Source: Oligoflexus sp.
GTDB taxonomy: Bacteria > Bdellovibrionota_B > Oligoflexia > Oligoflexales > Oligoflexaceae
Assembly (NCBI GenBank): GCA_014378195.1
Contig: JACMOC010000017.1
Span: forward strand, 124,001 to 188,000
Direction of reading: 5' to 3'
DNA length: 64,000 bases
Position 1 is the stretch's first letter; every line of letters begins with the position of its first letter. Below, one piece after another: positions 43,100-53,015 of the stretch. The notes beneath the pieces were generated by a model, which worked only from the letters and a program-made list of their open reading frames with translations, ran no database searches and was not told the DNA's origin. Position numbers and translations under genes: made by a program.

Positions 43100-43851
43100 T
43101 ATGGAAGCTCCGCCCCTGATACATCAATTTCTGCTGCAGCAAGGATCAGGCTTTGCGATTTCAAATCGCCATCTAAGTTTTGGCTAACAGGCAATTTCAA
43201 ACGGCCCACTTGCCATCCCCGATGCAAAAGGCGCCCGTGCCCTGGAATCGTCTCACCACGACTGCTGATGAGGCTATAGCTGCTGCCTAAGGATTCGGTG
43301 GGGATTGTGATCATTGAGCCTTCCGATTCGGAGGCGATTGGCTTCACGGCAAAATAGTCATCGATAAGATCACGGAGGCCTTGATGCACAATGCGCGACA
43401 CCGCTCCAACTTGAGCATCCGGCAACTTATGAATATCAGCCATGACAAAGTCTAAAAATCGGCCTCTGGTCTGCATATTTCGGACGAAGTGAAGAACGGC
43501 CTGCTCGCCTCCGCTTTGTTTTTGCGTTTGTTCGTTCTTTTGTTTGGAGGCAGATGCATCGAAAGCCATGATTTGGGTTTTCAGTCGTTCGATTTCTGTT
43601 TGAGCATCCGTCAGTTCTTTATTTTGACGGCTATTTTGATTCTCCAGGCTGGCAAGCTTAGCTTGAAATTCAGGGGGCACACTAGCAGGTGCAGACAAAC
43701 GCCGTGAGGCAGCCAATTGTATGAGGAGCAAGACGAAGACGATAAACGCTGCGCCCAGTGACGGAATCGGGACCTCGAGATACGCTGCCATCACGGCTAC
43801 CGCTGAGATGACGACGGTTGGATATATAAGCTTATTGGCATTGGATTTCAT
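43099..43851 (-). CDS. DUF2760 membrane protein of the Hsp70 operon
   Basis: 250 residues. Two close membrane helices (about 8-25 and 30-47) are followed by a coiled coil (about 60-105, LASLENQNSRQNKELTDAQTEIERLKTQI) and a C-terminal domain of DUF2760 type with GWQVGRLKLP near the end. GGGAG precedes the ATG. It is first in the three-gene operon and would tether or recruit the two Hsp70-like ATPases to the inner membrane; this is inferred from order and coupling. The function of DUF2760 is not established. Confidence 0.82.
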   Translation of the reverse strand: MKSNANKLIYPTVVISAVAVMAAYLEVPIPSLGAAFIVFVLLLIQLAASRRLSAPASVPPEFQAKLASLENQNSRQNKELTDAQTEIERLKTQIMAFDASASKQKNEQTQKQSGGEQAVLHFVRNMQTRGRFLDFVMADIHKLPDAQVGAVSRIVHQGLRDLIDDYFAVKPIASESEGSMITIPTESLGSSYSLISSRGETIPGHGRLLHRGWQVGRLKLPVSQNLDGDLKSQSLILAAAEIDVSGAELP

Positions 43852-44004
43852 TTGGTACTCCCACGAAATATCGGGTTTCAGTCTTAATGGACGCGCGGGT
43901 GAGGAGCAAGCGATTAAGGGCAGGGGAAGGCCGACTTTTGGGGCCTCAAGTTCCCTAAATCATAGCCGATACAATACGAGTGTGGATGTCATGTGAGGTG
44001 TCTT

Positions 44005-44646
44005 GTGAAAAAAGCTAATATCGTCGCCTGCTTGGCCTTTGGGCTAGCCCTTGCCCCTTCGGCTTTTGCCGGATTAGAGGTCGCTCCCTACGTCAGTCTT
44101 AAATCGACAAAAGCCCTTACGCCTGGCAAAAATTCCGAAGATGAGTCGATTAAACAACGTCAAGAATACGGCATTAAAGCTTCGCTGAGTTTCTGGCGGC
44201 TTCTCAGAACTGAGCTTTCGCTTGGGCAAAGCAAAACAACAACTACCCAGAAAACCAATGCGCCGGTCGATGAATACAAACAGATCAACTACAGTAAAGA
44301 CTTCGACATGGACACTTCAAATGCCGCGAATACGATGAAGCTCACCGAGCTTCAACGGGTCGGCAAGTTTTCATTGATCCTCGATCCCAGTTTCTCTATT
44401 TTTATCGTTCGGTTGAAACTTGGTATCACAGCGGTCCAACGGACTATCGACAAGGTTGAGGCGGGCAAACCCGACCAAACCATCGTCAAAGGCCCAAGCT
44501 ACAATCCTCATTCGGCCCTCGGCCTCGGTGTCCGCGTCAGCTCAAAAATGTATTTCATGGCTGAATATGAGATGTATCATTATGCTTACCCCAAACTCGA
44601 GCCGTTCGAACGTTCTGTTTCGATCAGTTACAACGTCTCAATTTAA
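44005..44646 (+). CDS. Outer-membrane beta-barrel-like protein
   Basis: 213 residues from a GTG at 44005, with GAGG six bases upstream; another GTG four codons earlier is in frame. Signal peptide about 1-21 (ends AFA). Alternating strands and a final SISYNVSI suggest an eight-stranded barrel, and the Thr-rich KTTTTQKTNAP loop resembles the surface loop of the barrel encoded at 38096. The two flank the Hsp70 operon and may be distant relatives. Its 3' end overlaps apaG by nine bases. Confidence 0.68.
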   Translation: MKKANIVACLAFGLALAPSAFAGLEVAPYVSLKSTKALTPGKNSEDESIKQRQEYGIKASLSFWRLLRTELSLGQSKTTTTQKTNAPVDEYKQINYSKDFDMDTSNAANTMKLTELQRVGKFSLILDPSFSIFIVRLKLGITAVQRTIDKVEAGKPDQTIVKGPSYNPHSALGLGVRVSSKMYFMAEYEMYHYAYPKLEPFERSVSISYNVSI

Positions 44647-45051
44647 AGCGCTCGCCGACGATTCCGTCTGATAGCGAGGACAATCGGGCCGTAAGAAAAA
44701 CAAGGGAATCTTGATTTCGAATTTCCGGCTCCTCGCATCCAGCATGCTATAGGCCCCTCGCATGCTGCCGGTAGGCGTCGCTAGGGGACAACCGCTGCGA
44801 TACGAATAACTCTCGCCTGGTTTGATCATGGGCTGCTTGCCGACGACTCCGTCACCGACTACACGCTCTTCCCGACCTAAACCATCCCGAATAATCCAAT
44901 GGCGACTCAAAAGTTGGCAGTTCTGTTTGCCGTTATTTTTGAGTGTTATGGTATAGGAGTAGATAAAATAATCGACTCCGCTGTTGCTTTCTTTGGCGAT
45001 GAAATGGGGTTCCACGCTCACCCCTATGCCTTCTGTTTCAGCGAAGTACAT
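44638..45051 (-). CDS. apaG: ApaG (DUF525) protein
   Basis: 137 residues from the ATG at 45051, with GGAG five bases upstream. ApaG is a fibronectin-III-like beta-sandwich of uncertain role, often linked to the diadenosine tetraphosphatase ApaH. Signatures: GIGVSVEPHFI, YTITLKNNGKQNCQLLSRHWIIRDG, VGKQPMIKPGESYSYRSGCPLATPTGSMRG and a FEIKIPLFFL end. Neither apaH nor ksgA is adjacent, unlike in enterobacteria. It is convergent with the barrel gene. Confidence 0.94.
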   Translation of the reverse strand: MYFAETEGIGVSVEPHFIAKESNSGVDYFIYSYTITLKNNGKQNCQLLSRHWIIRDGLGREERVVGDGVVGKQPMIKPGESYSYRSGCPLATPTGSMRGAYSMLDARSRKFEIKIPLFFLRPDCPRYQTESSASALN

Positions 45052-45197
45052 AAATTCTCCCAATGCCCAAGGACTGGCTTTCCATAGGGGACTTATAGCA
45101 TAGGCTTAATTGAGGTTCATCCGCCCATTCTGGAAAAAAAAAGCAAAGCGTGATCACGTAACGAGTACGTACGAATAGCTAGATTTAGGAAGGGTTA

Positions 45198-45215
45198 GGG
45201 GATCGATTGATCCCC
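45198..45215 (-). terminator. Hairpin after the cytochrome-like lipoprotein gene
   Basis: GGGGATC and GATCCCC form a perfect 7-bp stem with a GATT loop, nine bases past the stop. The U-tract is missing, so termination is uncertain. Confidence 0.4.
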
Positions 45216-45223
45216 GACTCATT

Positions 45224-46066
45224 TTAGGGTGTAGGGGCAGGAGACGTTGTGTGGGGGAGGACATAGTTCTTCAACTCATCAACTTTCAAGCCAAGTTTGA
45301 CGCCATCAGGCTGCAACCAGAGGGAGCGACGTATTTCCGTTTTGGAACGACCGAGGAGTTCGTAATCCATCAAAAGGTCATTGTTGTTATTTTTGTAATA
45401 GACGGTCTCCAGGCCGCTTTCTTTCGCGGTCGGCAGGGGTGTCGGGTCTTTCTCTAAATAACCCGCATCTTTCCAAGCTAAAAACACCGCGATTTCGGAG
45501 TCGGGTAGTGGAGCGGCCTGGGGCATGGTTCCGGCTTCGAGCCGCTGAATGATGATGTCTCCATGTGAGACGAGCTCTTTATAATTCGCATAGCCCTCAT
45601 GGCAGGACACGCAGTTTTTGGCGACGATGTCTTTGATTTGCCCGTCAAAACTAATCGGTATTGCCGCCGCAGCGGGCGCGGCTAGACCGAGCGTTGCGCC
45701 GGGGGCTAAAACCCCAAGTTTCATCGTTACAGAATAGGTGCATAAAGAACTAAGACGGACGGTGACAGGCTTTGTATCGACGTAGGACCCCAATTCTTCG
45801 AACAGTTCATTGGCGGGGCAATTCGTTCCAGTACCCTTAAATCCATAGTAGTAGCCATTCATGGTCGGCTCGCTATCGGGAGCGTCGGCACGGTCAGGAA
45901 TGAGAAACGCGACGTTTGCGCGCGTGGCTTCGACCTTGGCGTCTGCCTCCGAAGAGGCACCTGCCACCAGGCCTGGAGAGCGATAATTAGCGGTATTGGC
46001 ACCACAGGCCATCAATGCTGCGCTTAGGCTAAGGCCTATAAAAATTCTTGGGTAGAATGCGATCAC
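45224..46066 (-). CDS. Cytochrome c-like lipoprotein
   Basis: 280 residues from a GTG at 46066, which has GGAGG eight bases upstream; an in-frame upstream start lies inside that site. The lipoprotein signal ends in LMAC (Cys about 21). The first 125 residues have several Cys but no known domain. A CVSCH heme motif lies near 157, followed by GTMPQAAPLPDSE (possible axial Met) and an AWKDAGYL helix. The tail (about 225-280) holds LLGRSKTEIRRSLWLQPDG. The layout repeats that of the heme lipoprotein at 324-707. It probably takes part in electron transfer outside the cytoplasm. Confidence 0.75.
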   Translation of the reverse strand: MIAFYPRIFIGLSLSAALMACGANTANYRSPGLVAGASSEADAKVEATRANVAFLIPDRADAPDSEPTMNGYYYGFKGTGTNCPANELFEELGSYVDTKPVTVRLSSLCTYSVTMKLGVLAPGATLGLAAPAAAAIPISFDGQIKDIVAKNCVSCHEGYANYKELVSHGDIIIQRLEAGTMPQAAPLPDSEIAVFLAWKDAGYLEKDPTPLPTAKESGLETVYYKNNNNDLLMDYELLGRSKTEIRRSLWLQPDGVKLGLKVDELKNYVLPHTTSPAPTP

Positions 46067-46209
46067 GGGTGTTTCCTCCAAAACTATCAGAGGTTTCGGA
46101 GGAGAAGGCCTTCGGGCTTGAGGAAATTCTTATAATTCATAGATTTCAATAGCTTAGTGAGGCTATCTAAAATCGCTTCCGGAGTACCAGAGGGTGCTCC
46201 CCCCTGATT

Positions 46210-47589
46210 TTAAGCCCCGAGAAAACTCCCACCACAGACGCGAAGGACCTGACCGTTGATAGCGTGCGAACAGGGGCTGGCCAAAAAACAAACCATCTCA
46301 GCAACGTCATCAGGCAATCCGCCCTGGACCATGGCTGACATACGACGCGCAATTTGTTTGGTCACAAAGGGTATATTGGCTGTCATGCCCGTTTCGATAA
46401 ATCCTGGAGCGACTGCATTCGCCGTAGCGCCTTCGCGCGCAAGATGCCCTGCTAAGCCTTGCATATATCCAATGACACCGGCTTTGGAAGCGGCGTAATT
46501 CGTCTGACCAAAATTGCCCGAGATGCCGACGACAGATGCCATGGAAATGATGCGTCCGCCTTTCGCAAGCATCCCACGATAGAGTACACGTGTCGTGATA
46601 TCGACGACGGCTTCGAGATTGATCCCGAGGACGTCGTCCCACTCTTTCTCTTTCATTCCAAATAGAGTTCGGTCTCTCGTCACACCTGCGTTATGCACCA
46701 GGATATCAAGCGACGCCGCTTTGCTCGCAAGCTTGGCAATCAGTTGATCATGGTCCTTGCCGAGCGTGGCTAACAGGTATTCGCCATCAGTTTCTTTGCA
46801 GAGGTCTTTGAGAGCCGCTTCACACTCGGGACGATCCAGGCCGATCACATGTGCGCCCTCTTCCGCGAGACGTCGGCAAATCGAATAACCGATGCCCTGG
46901 GCAGCTCCTGTCACGAGCGCGCGTTTGCCTGCGAGTGAACCAGCCAGATTCGGCGTCGCAGCCGCTTGATCGCTCTCGGACAAAGGGATAATCTGCCCCG
47001 TGATGAAGGCGCAAAAATCAGAAAGAAAAAAACCTAAGATAGGCAGAAGACAAGCGGCGTGGTTTTGGCTCGCGGACCGTTGTAGGACGTTGACATTGAT
47101 GCCCTTTGGCCCGAACTCGCGGCTGAGGCTCCGTGCAAAGCTTGCAATCGCATGATCGATCGCTTTGCCTTCCGGGCTCACGCCTTCTTTCGAAAGGATT
47201 ACAATCCTATGATTAAAGCCAAGCTGACCTTTGAGTTTATGAAAAAAGGAAAAGAGCGCCTTAAGGTCGCTGAGAGCCGTAAAACCGGTCGCGTCAAAGA
47301 CGGTGCCTTGGAAAACTTTCGCCACGTTTAACGCTTCGCTGCTTGCGTTAAGAGGCGCTAGTGGAGCTGCACTCGCCGTTGTGATCGTCGCTTTTTGCTG
47401 TTTTAAAAATGGTAGCAGGAGTGTTCTGAGCGCAGGATCAGCACTGACTAATATATGTTTGCCGGACAGGAGATCATCGGACCAGGGGCGATGGGAGCGT
47501 ATGAGCTGAGGCGGGGGCTTGATTCCTATCCGGCGCAGCATCGAAGCCGCCAGAGGAGAACGCCCAATTTCCATGAAAGTCTCTTGCAT
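46210..47589 (-). CDS. FabG4-type two-domain 3-oxoacyl-ACP reductase
   Basis: 459 residues from the ATG at 47589, with GAGG seven bases upstream. The N-terminal 190 residues are a Rossmann-like domain without a catalytic triad. From about 200 there is a full short-chain dehydrogenase: VTGAAQGIGYSICRRLAEEG, HNAGVTRDRTLFGM, and catalytic Ser, Tyr and Lys in SMASVVGISGNFGQTNYAASKAG. This is the high-molecular-weight FabG seen in mycobacteria and delta-proteobacteria, which reduces long-chain 3-oxoacyl thioesters with NADH. No other fatty acid gene is adjacent. Confidence 0.9.
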   Translation of the reverse strand: MQETFMEIGRSPLAASMLRRIGIKPPPQLIRSHRPWSDDLLSGKHILVSADPALRTLLLPFLKQQKATITTASAAPLAPLNASSEALNVAKVFQGTVFDATGFTALSDLKALFSFFHKLKGQLGFNHRIVILSKEGVSPEGKAIDHAIASFARSLSREFGPKGINVNVLQRSASQNHAACLLPILGFFLSDFCAFITGQIIPLSESDQAAATPNLAGSLAGKRALVTGAAQGIGYSICRRLAEEGAHVIGLDRPECEAALKDLCKETDGEYLLATLGKDHDQLIAKLASKAASLDILVHNAGVTRDRTLFGMKEKEWDDVLGINLEAVVDITTRVLYRGMLAKGGRIISMASVVGISGNFGQTNYAASKAGVIGYMQGLAGHLAREGATANAVAPGFIETGMTANIPFVTKQIARRMSAMVQGGLPDDVAEMVCFLASPCSHAINGQVLRVCGGSFLGA

Positions 47590-47835
47590 ACTATTCCTCG
47601 GGTCAAACGCGGTCAGCCATCCAAAGACAAACCTTACCACAGCGTAACAAATCAAAAAATGCGGGGCAAGGCTTCAATGGGCTTTCAAGCGGTTGCAATT
47701 TAAGGTTTCTCGCCCCCGTTTTATGAAAACGACGAATCGTTTTACCCCCCGCCCGGGAGACGTTTCCCGTGCAATATGTAAAGCCTACGGCTCATTGAGC
47801 CGATAGTTCCCTGGAGTAAGAATAGGCGGACCAGT

Positions 47836-50800
47836 ATGGCTTTGACCACTCCCATAAAATCTTATCGCCTTCCGGACGAGAGCGTGCCGGGTTACCGAGA
47901 CCTGAGAACGGTTTTCGAAAGCCCTCGGAGTCGCGTTTTTACCGCCGTTCGAAACGGCGATAACAAACGCGTGGTTCTGAAGATACTGCAAGAGGATTTT
48001 GTTGAGCGAAGTGAGATTGCCCGTTATAAAAATCAGTTTACGATACTGAATGACCACAAACTTCAATGTTCGCCTCAGGTTTTAGCCTACGAAAAACACT
48101 TGAGTGCCCCTATGCTCGTATTTGAAGATCTCGGCGGAATCTCTCTTGCCCATCTCATTAGCGAGTCACCGTTGACTCTACTCGAAGGCCTGGATGTCGC
48201 TCAAAAAATTGCCAAGGCTTTGGTCGAGATTCACTCCAAAAACATCATTCACAAAGACATCAATCCGAGTAACGTTCTGTATAATCGCGGCACGGGCGAA
48301 GTGCGGTTGATCGACTTTGGAATATCGACCTGTCTTCTCCGCGAACAAGCCGAAGCGATGACTCAAAGCGTGACCGAGGGAAGCCTCCCTTATATGTCGC
48401 CGGAACAGACCGGTCGCATGAACCGATTTGTTGACTATCGCAGCGATTTTTATTCATTCGGCGTGAGTCTTTATGAGATTTTTGCGGGTCGTTTACCCTT
48501 CGAAGCGGACGATTCTCTCAGGCTCATCCATTTTCATATTGCCAAAAAACCTCTCCCCCCTCGCCAGTTTAATGCCCAGATTCCCGAGATACTGTCTGAT
48601 TTAATCCTGCGCCTGATGAGCAAAAACGCTGAAGAGCGTTATCAAAGCGCCTGGGGCATTATGCAGGACCTGCAAAAGATCTTCAGGGCCCTGAAAAATA
48701 GCGAGAAAATTGAGAAATTCCCCCTGGGGCTGCAGGACATCCCCGATCGGTTCCATATTCCCGAAGTCCTTTACGGCCGGCAGAAAGAGTCCGCCACCCT
48801 CCTCCGTGTGCTTTCACGTACACGCGAAGGAAGCCGGGAGCTTTGTCTTGTATCCGGTTATTCAGGGGTCGGCAAGACCAGGTTGATCCGCGCATTGCAA
48901 AAACCTGTGGTCAGTCTCGGCGGCCACTTCATAAGCGGCAAATTTGATGCTTTTCGCAGGTCAGTTCCCTATTCAGCCTTCGTCGATGCCTTTCGCGAAT
49001 TGATTCGTCAGTTGCTTGGGGAAAGCGAAATGATCCTAGGAAACTGGCGCGACAAACTCGCTGTCGCCCTTGGTCCAAACGGCCAAATCATGGTCGAAGT
49101 TATCCCTGAAATCGAAATGATTATAGGGCGACAGGCACCTTATCAAGCGATGGGCCCCACGGAGGCGGATAATCGTTTTAAGATGGTGTTTCGCAACTTC
49201 GTAGGTGTTTTCTGCGATAAAACCCATCCTCTGGTTATTCACCTGGACGATCTTCAATGGATCGACAGTGCCTCGATGAGTCTGATCGAGATGCTCCTGC
49301 AAGACAAGCGCCTTAAACACCTTCTTTTCGTGGGCTCATATCGCGATAACGAATTAACGGAACACCACCCGCTTCACCTTTTCAGCGAATCGCTTCGCCT
49401 AGCCGAAATGCCTTTGGAAACCATCCATCTCGGCTCGCTTGAACACTCCGAAGTCACGCAACTCATCGCTGACGCCATGCACACGACGGTCGAGCGGGTG
49501 CAGAACCTAACGAAACTCGTGATGGATAAAACCGCGGGTAATCCGTTTTTCACCGATGAATTTTTGCGCAATCTTTACCGAAGCCAGCTTCTCTATTTTG
49601 ATCCTGACAAGGGTTCCTGGGATTGGGACCTCGATAAAATACGCGCCTCTCGCATGACGGATAATGTCATCGAACTCATGGGATCCCGGATCCAAAAGCT
49701 CCAGCCTGCAGCGCGGCATGCCGTGCAGATGGCCTCGTGCATCGGTTTGATTTTTGACCTTGTCACGCTTGCCGCCGTAGGCGAACAAACACTGGCAGAA
49801 GCAGCAGCAAGCCTCAAGGAGCCGATCGCTCAAGGCCTGATCGTCCCGATCGGAGATGCGTATCGCCTCGTCGAACTCGACATTCCGCTCGATGGCCGGG
49901 AGATTTCTGTTGAATACCGTTTTAGCCATGATCGGATTCAGCAGGCGGCTTACGACCTTATCGACGAAGAGGGGAAAGCCCAGGTCCGGTTTAAGGCGGG
50001 CCGAACCTTGCTCAGCCTCCACAAACAAGCACGGCTCGACGATTATCTCTTTGCCATCGTGAATCATCTCAATGCGAGCTATTTTGCTCTGGAAACCAAT
50101 GAACAGCGTCTTGAACTGATAGAATTAAACGTAATGGCGGCAAGGAAAGCAAAAACTTCGGCGGCCTATGTCACAGCCCTGGACTATCTGGAATCGGCTA
50201 TGCGCATGGAGCAGGCTTCGGATTGGAAAAACTCCTACGAACTCTTTTTATCGATCTACCGCGAAGCTGCTGAGGTGGCCTTTCTTGGGAAATCGTTTGA
50301 TTCCATGCAGCTCTACGTCGATCAGGTATTGAAACACGGCCGAACTCTCCTCGAAAAAATACCCGCTTACGAAACCCGCGTCCATGCTGCCATTGCCCGC
50401 AATGATATGCATGAAGCGATTACGATGGGTAAGAAGATTTTGAAGGAGCTTGATATCTCGCTTCCTCAGAATCCAAGTACGTTTCACATCGCCGTATCGC
50501 TTCTCTACACCAAGTGGAAACTAAGGCGCTATTCTCAGGATGACTTGCTGCAATTGCCGGCGATGACCGATCCTATCGAACTCGCGCGCATGCATTTCCT
50601 TTATTCGATGGCACAGGCCATATTTTATTTCTTTCCTAAACAAGTTCCGCTGATTACAAGCCGACTGGTCCGAAAATCCCTAAAACACGGGAATACGGCA
50701 ACTTCGGCCCTCGCCTACACAACCTACGGAATGATCATGGCCGCCATGGTCGGCGATGTGAAAGAGGGGTATCGCCTTGGCGAACTCGGAATCAAACTCT

Positions 50801-52824
50801 ACGAGCGGCATCAAGCGAAAGATATCGAAGCGGCAACGCTGGTATGCTTCAACATGTTTATTCGGCCCTGGAAGGACCATATTCGTTCCACGCTCACTCC
50901 GCTGCTCCAGGCCCACCAGGCCGGTCTGGATTCAGGCGATTTTGAATTTGCCGCGCATGCTGCCATTGGGTATTGTAACAGGAGCTTTTTTACGGGCTCC
51001 GAACTCAAAAGTCTGTCTCAAGACCTCTTAAAGTTCTCGCTCGTTATCGAACAGCTTGCGCAGCGAAATGATGAAGAGCAGATCAAGCTCCTTCATCAAA
51101 TGGTTATCAACTTCACGGAGTACCGGAGCGTTCCATCCCTGCTTCGGGGCGATACCTTTGATGAAGACCGTATGCTGCCGATCTACGAACGAACTCATGA
51201 TTCAGCTGGTTCCTTTACCACATACTTCTATAAGGTCATGCTCGCCTATCATTTTGGGTCGTACGGTGAGGCGGTGCTTTTCGGACGAGCCGCAGAACCG
51301 CATTTCAAAAGCGTGATGGGAACCCTTTCGGGCGCGGTTTTTTACTACTATTACGCACTCGCCCTGATGAGCAGCTGGAATGATGCAAAAAGTTCGGAGC
51401 GTGCTCTCATCAAAGGCACAGTTAAAACCGTCCTCAAAAAATTTATCAAATGGGCAAAACAGGCCCCTATGAATTTCTCCCATAAATATTTGCTTATCAA
51501 GGCCGAGTGGCTATCACTGACAGGCCACGTATATGCAGCCCAGACCCATTACGATCTGGCAATTGCGGGCGCACGCACCGAACACTACCTCCAGGATGAA
51601 GCTCTTGCCAATGAACTGGCGGCCAAGTTTCATCTTAAACATGGTCGTCAAACCGCGGCTTATGCCTATATGAAAAGAGCACGCTATAATTACGAGCGCT
51701 GGGGAGCTCATGCGAAATCGCGTCAGCTTGAAGAACGATTCCCGCAAATGCTTACCAGTTATTCCGGTGAAAGAGCCCTTACCGGATCGCTTGCGACCAT
51801 GTCATCCTCCACAATCGATATAACGACCTTAAAACGTGCGCTTCTAGCTATCGCTGAAGAAAATGTCCACTCTCGTATGCTGGAGAAGATCATCTCGAGT
51901 GCCATTGAGTTTGCGGGCGCTCAAAAGGGTGCTTTGCTCCTAAGGAAAGACGGCGAATTTTTTATCGAAGGCGAAAGCAGCATCGATCACGATCAGCCGC
52001 GCATTCTGCAATCAACCGCTCTCGAACATAGTCACAGCGTCTCGCGCATGGTGGTGAATTATGTGAAACGGTCTCGAAAAGGGCTAGTGATCGATAATGC
52101 GTCCGAGCCCCAGGATATGCTGCCCGGTCTACACCGCGAGGCTTACATTGAAACGGCCAAGGTCCTGTCTATCCTCTGTATTCCGATTACAGTTGGAATT
52201 GGTGAAGACGCCCAGATTGTGGGTCTCCTTTATCTCGAAAACAGTCGCGCCAGCGGAACGTTCACAAGTGAGAGGATTGAAACCCTTGAAATTATCTGCC
52301 TCGCGGCGGCCGGCCGGCTTGAGCTGTCCGTTAAGGCGGCAACCGATGGACTCACCGGTCTTTACAACCATGACTATTTCCAAAACATGCTGGAGCAGGA
52401 ACTCCTTCAGTCCCAAAGACAGTTACGCAACCTATCGCTTCTTCTGATCGATATTGACCATTTTAAGAAATTTAATGATCAATGGGGCCATCAAACCGGT
52501 GATTTAGTCCTGAAAAAGGTGGCCCAGGCCATTCGCGACACCTGTCGGAAGTCCGATATTGTTGCCCGTTATGGTGGTGAGGAAATGGCGGTAATTCTGC
52601 CTGAGACCTCTTCCGAAATGGGCGCTCTCGTAGCCGAAAGAATTCGTAAAAATGTTGAAAGCCTGGCCATACCTCATGGGGATATTCTTCTTAAGGTGAC
52701 GATTTCACTTGGTCTTTCGTCGCTAACGGACAGCTTGCGCGACAAGGCGGCCATGATAGAGAAAGCCGACGGCGCGCTCTATCAATCAAAAGGTGCCGGC
52801 CGAAACCGAATGACGATCGCCTAA
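47836..52824 (+). CDS. Ser/Thr kinase-AAA ATPase-GAF-diguanylate cyclase giant
   Basis: 1662 residues, cytoplasmic. Residues 20-285 are a Hanks-type kinase: Lys49 in VVLKIL, HKD at 139-141 (HKDINPSN) and DFG at 160-162; the Gly-rich loop is poor. About 310-600 is an AAA/STAND-like ATPase with Walker A GYSGVGKT (341-348) and LVIHLDDLQWID. About 620-1300 is a helical-repeat region. A GAF domain follows (about 1330-1490). The C-terminal GGDEF domain has GGEE at 1580-1583 and an RKSD inhibition site five residues before it, so it should make c-di-GMP with product feedback. Relatives usually end in a histidine kinase. It is monocistronic in appearance. Confidence 0.92.
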   Translation: MALTTPIKSYRLPDESVPGYRDLRTVFESPRSRVFTAVRNGDNKRVVLKILQEDFVERSEIARYKNQFTILNDHKLQCSPQVLAYEKHLSAPMLVFEDLGGISLAHLISESPLTLLEGLDVAQKIAKALVEIHSKNIIHKDINPSNVLYNRGTGEVRLIDFGISTCLLREQAEAMTQSVTEGSLPYMSPEQTGRMNRFVDYRSDFYSFGVSLYEIFAGRLPFEADDSLRLIHFHIAKKPLPPRQFNAQIPEILSDLILRLMSKNAEERYQSAWGIMQDLQKIFRALKNSEKIEKFPLGLQDIPDRFHIPEVLYGRQKESATLLRVLSRTREGSRELCLVSGYSGVGKTRLIRALQKPVVSLGGHFISGKFDAFRRSVPYSAFVDAFRELIRQLLGESEMILGNWRDKLAVALGPNGQIMVEVIPEIEMIIGRQAPYQAMGPTEADNRFKMVFRNFVGVFCDKTHPLVIHLDDLQWIDSASMSLIEMLLQDKRLKHLLFVGSYRDNELTEHHPLHLFSESLRLAEMPLETIHLGSLEHSEVTQLIADAMHTTVERVQNLTKLVMDKTAGNPFFTDEFLRNLYRSQLLYFDPDKGSWDWDLDKIRASRMTDNVIELMGSRIQKLQPAARHAVQMASCIGLIFDLVTLAAVGEQTLAEAAASLKEPIAQGLIVPIGDAYRLVELDIPLDGREISVEYRFSHDRIQQAAYDLIDEEGKAQVRFKAGRTLLSLHKQARLDDYLFAIVNHLNASYFALETNEQRLELIELNVMAARKAKTSAAYVTALDYLESAMRMEQASDWKNSYELFLSIYREAAEVAFLGKSFDSMQLYVDQVLKHGRTLLEKIPAYETRVHAAIARNDMHEAITMGKKILKELDISLPQNPSTFHIAVSLLYTKWKLRRYSQDDLLQLPAMTDPIELARMHFLYSMAQAIFYFFPKQVPLITSRLVRKSLKHGNTATSALAYTTYGMIMAAMVGDVKEGYRLGELGIKLYERHQAKDIEAATLVCFNMFIRPWKDHIRSTLTPLLQAHQAGLDSGDFEFAAHAAIGYCNRSFFTGSELKSLSQDLLKFSLVIEQLAQRNDEEQIKLLHQMVINFTEYRSVPSLLRGDTFDEDRMLPIYERTHDSAGSFTTYFYKVMLAYHFGSYGEAVLFGRAAEPHFKSVMGTLSGAVFYYYYALALMSSWNDAKSSERALIKGTVKTVLKKFIKWAKQAPMNFSHKYLLIKAEWLSLTGHVYAAQTHYDLAIAGARTEHYLQDEALANELAAKFHLKHGRQTAAYAYMKRARYNYERWGAHAKSRQLEERFPQMLTSYSGERALTGSLATMSSSTIDITTLKRALLAIAEENVHSRMLEKIISSAIEFAGAQKGALLLRKDGEFFIEGESSIDHDQPRILQSTALEHSHSVSRMVVNYVKRSRKGLVIDNASEPQDMLPGLHREAYIETAKVLSILCIPITVGIGEDAQIVGLLYLENSRASGTFTSERIETLEIICLAAAGRLELSVKAATDGLTGLYNHDYFQNMLEQELLQSQRQLRNLSLLLIDIDHFKKFNDQWGHQTGDLVLKKVAQAIRDTCRKSDIVARYGGEEMAVILPETSSEMGALVAERIRKNVESLAIPHGDILLKVTISLGLSSLTDSLRDKAAMIEKADGALYQSKGAGRNRMTIA

Positions 52825-52919
52825 CTGTCAGGTTTTGCTTGTCCACGCCTCATCAAACCTTCGTCACAATCGTCAAAAAACTCGACACTCTGAGAACCAT
52901 AGACACCTATCAAACCCTT

Positions 52920-52941
52920 GCCCATGAATCGTTTCATGGGC
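52920..52941 (+). terminator. Hairpin downstream of the kinase-cyclase gene
   Basis: GCCCATGAA and TTCATGGGC form a perfect 9-bp stem with a TCGT loop about 95 bases after the stop. Only TTAGCTTT follows, so it is a weak intrinsic terminator. Confidence 0.5.
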
Positions 52942-53015
52942 TTAGCTTTGGTCATTCCTTTGCTTGAAAGGGATCAGGTAGTGCTGTCTTACTCCTGCTG
53001 CTGTTGAGGTGCTCT

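Noticed and set aside
47722-47799. 26-codon ORF upstream of the kinase-cyclase gene
   Set aside because: No Shine-Dalgarno and no sequence character; probably a chance frame.
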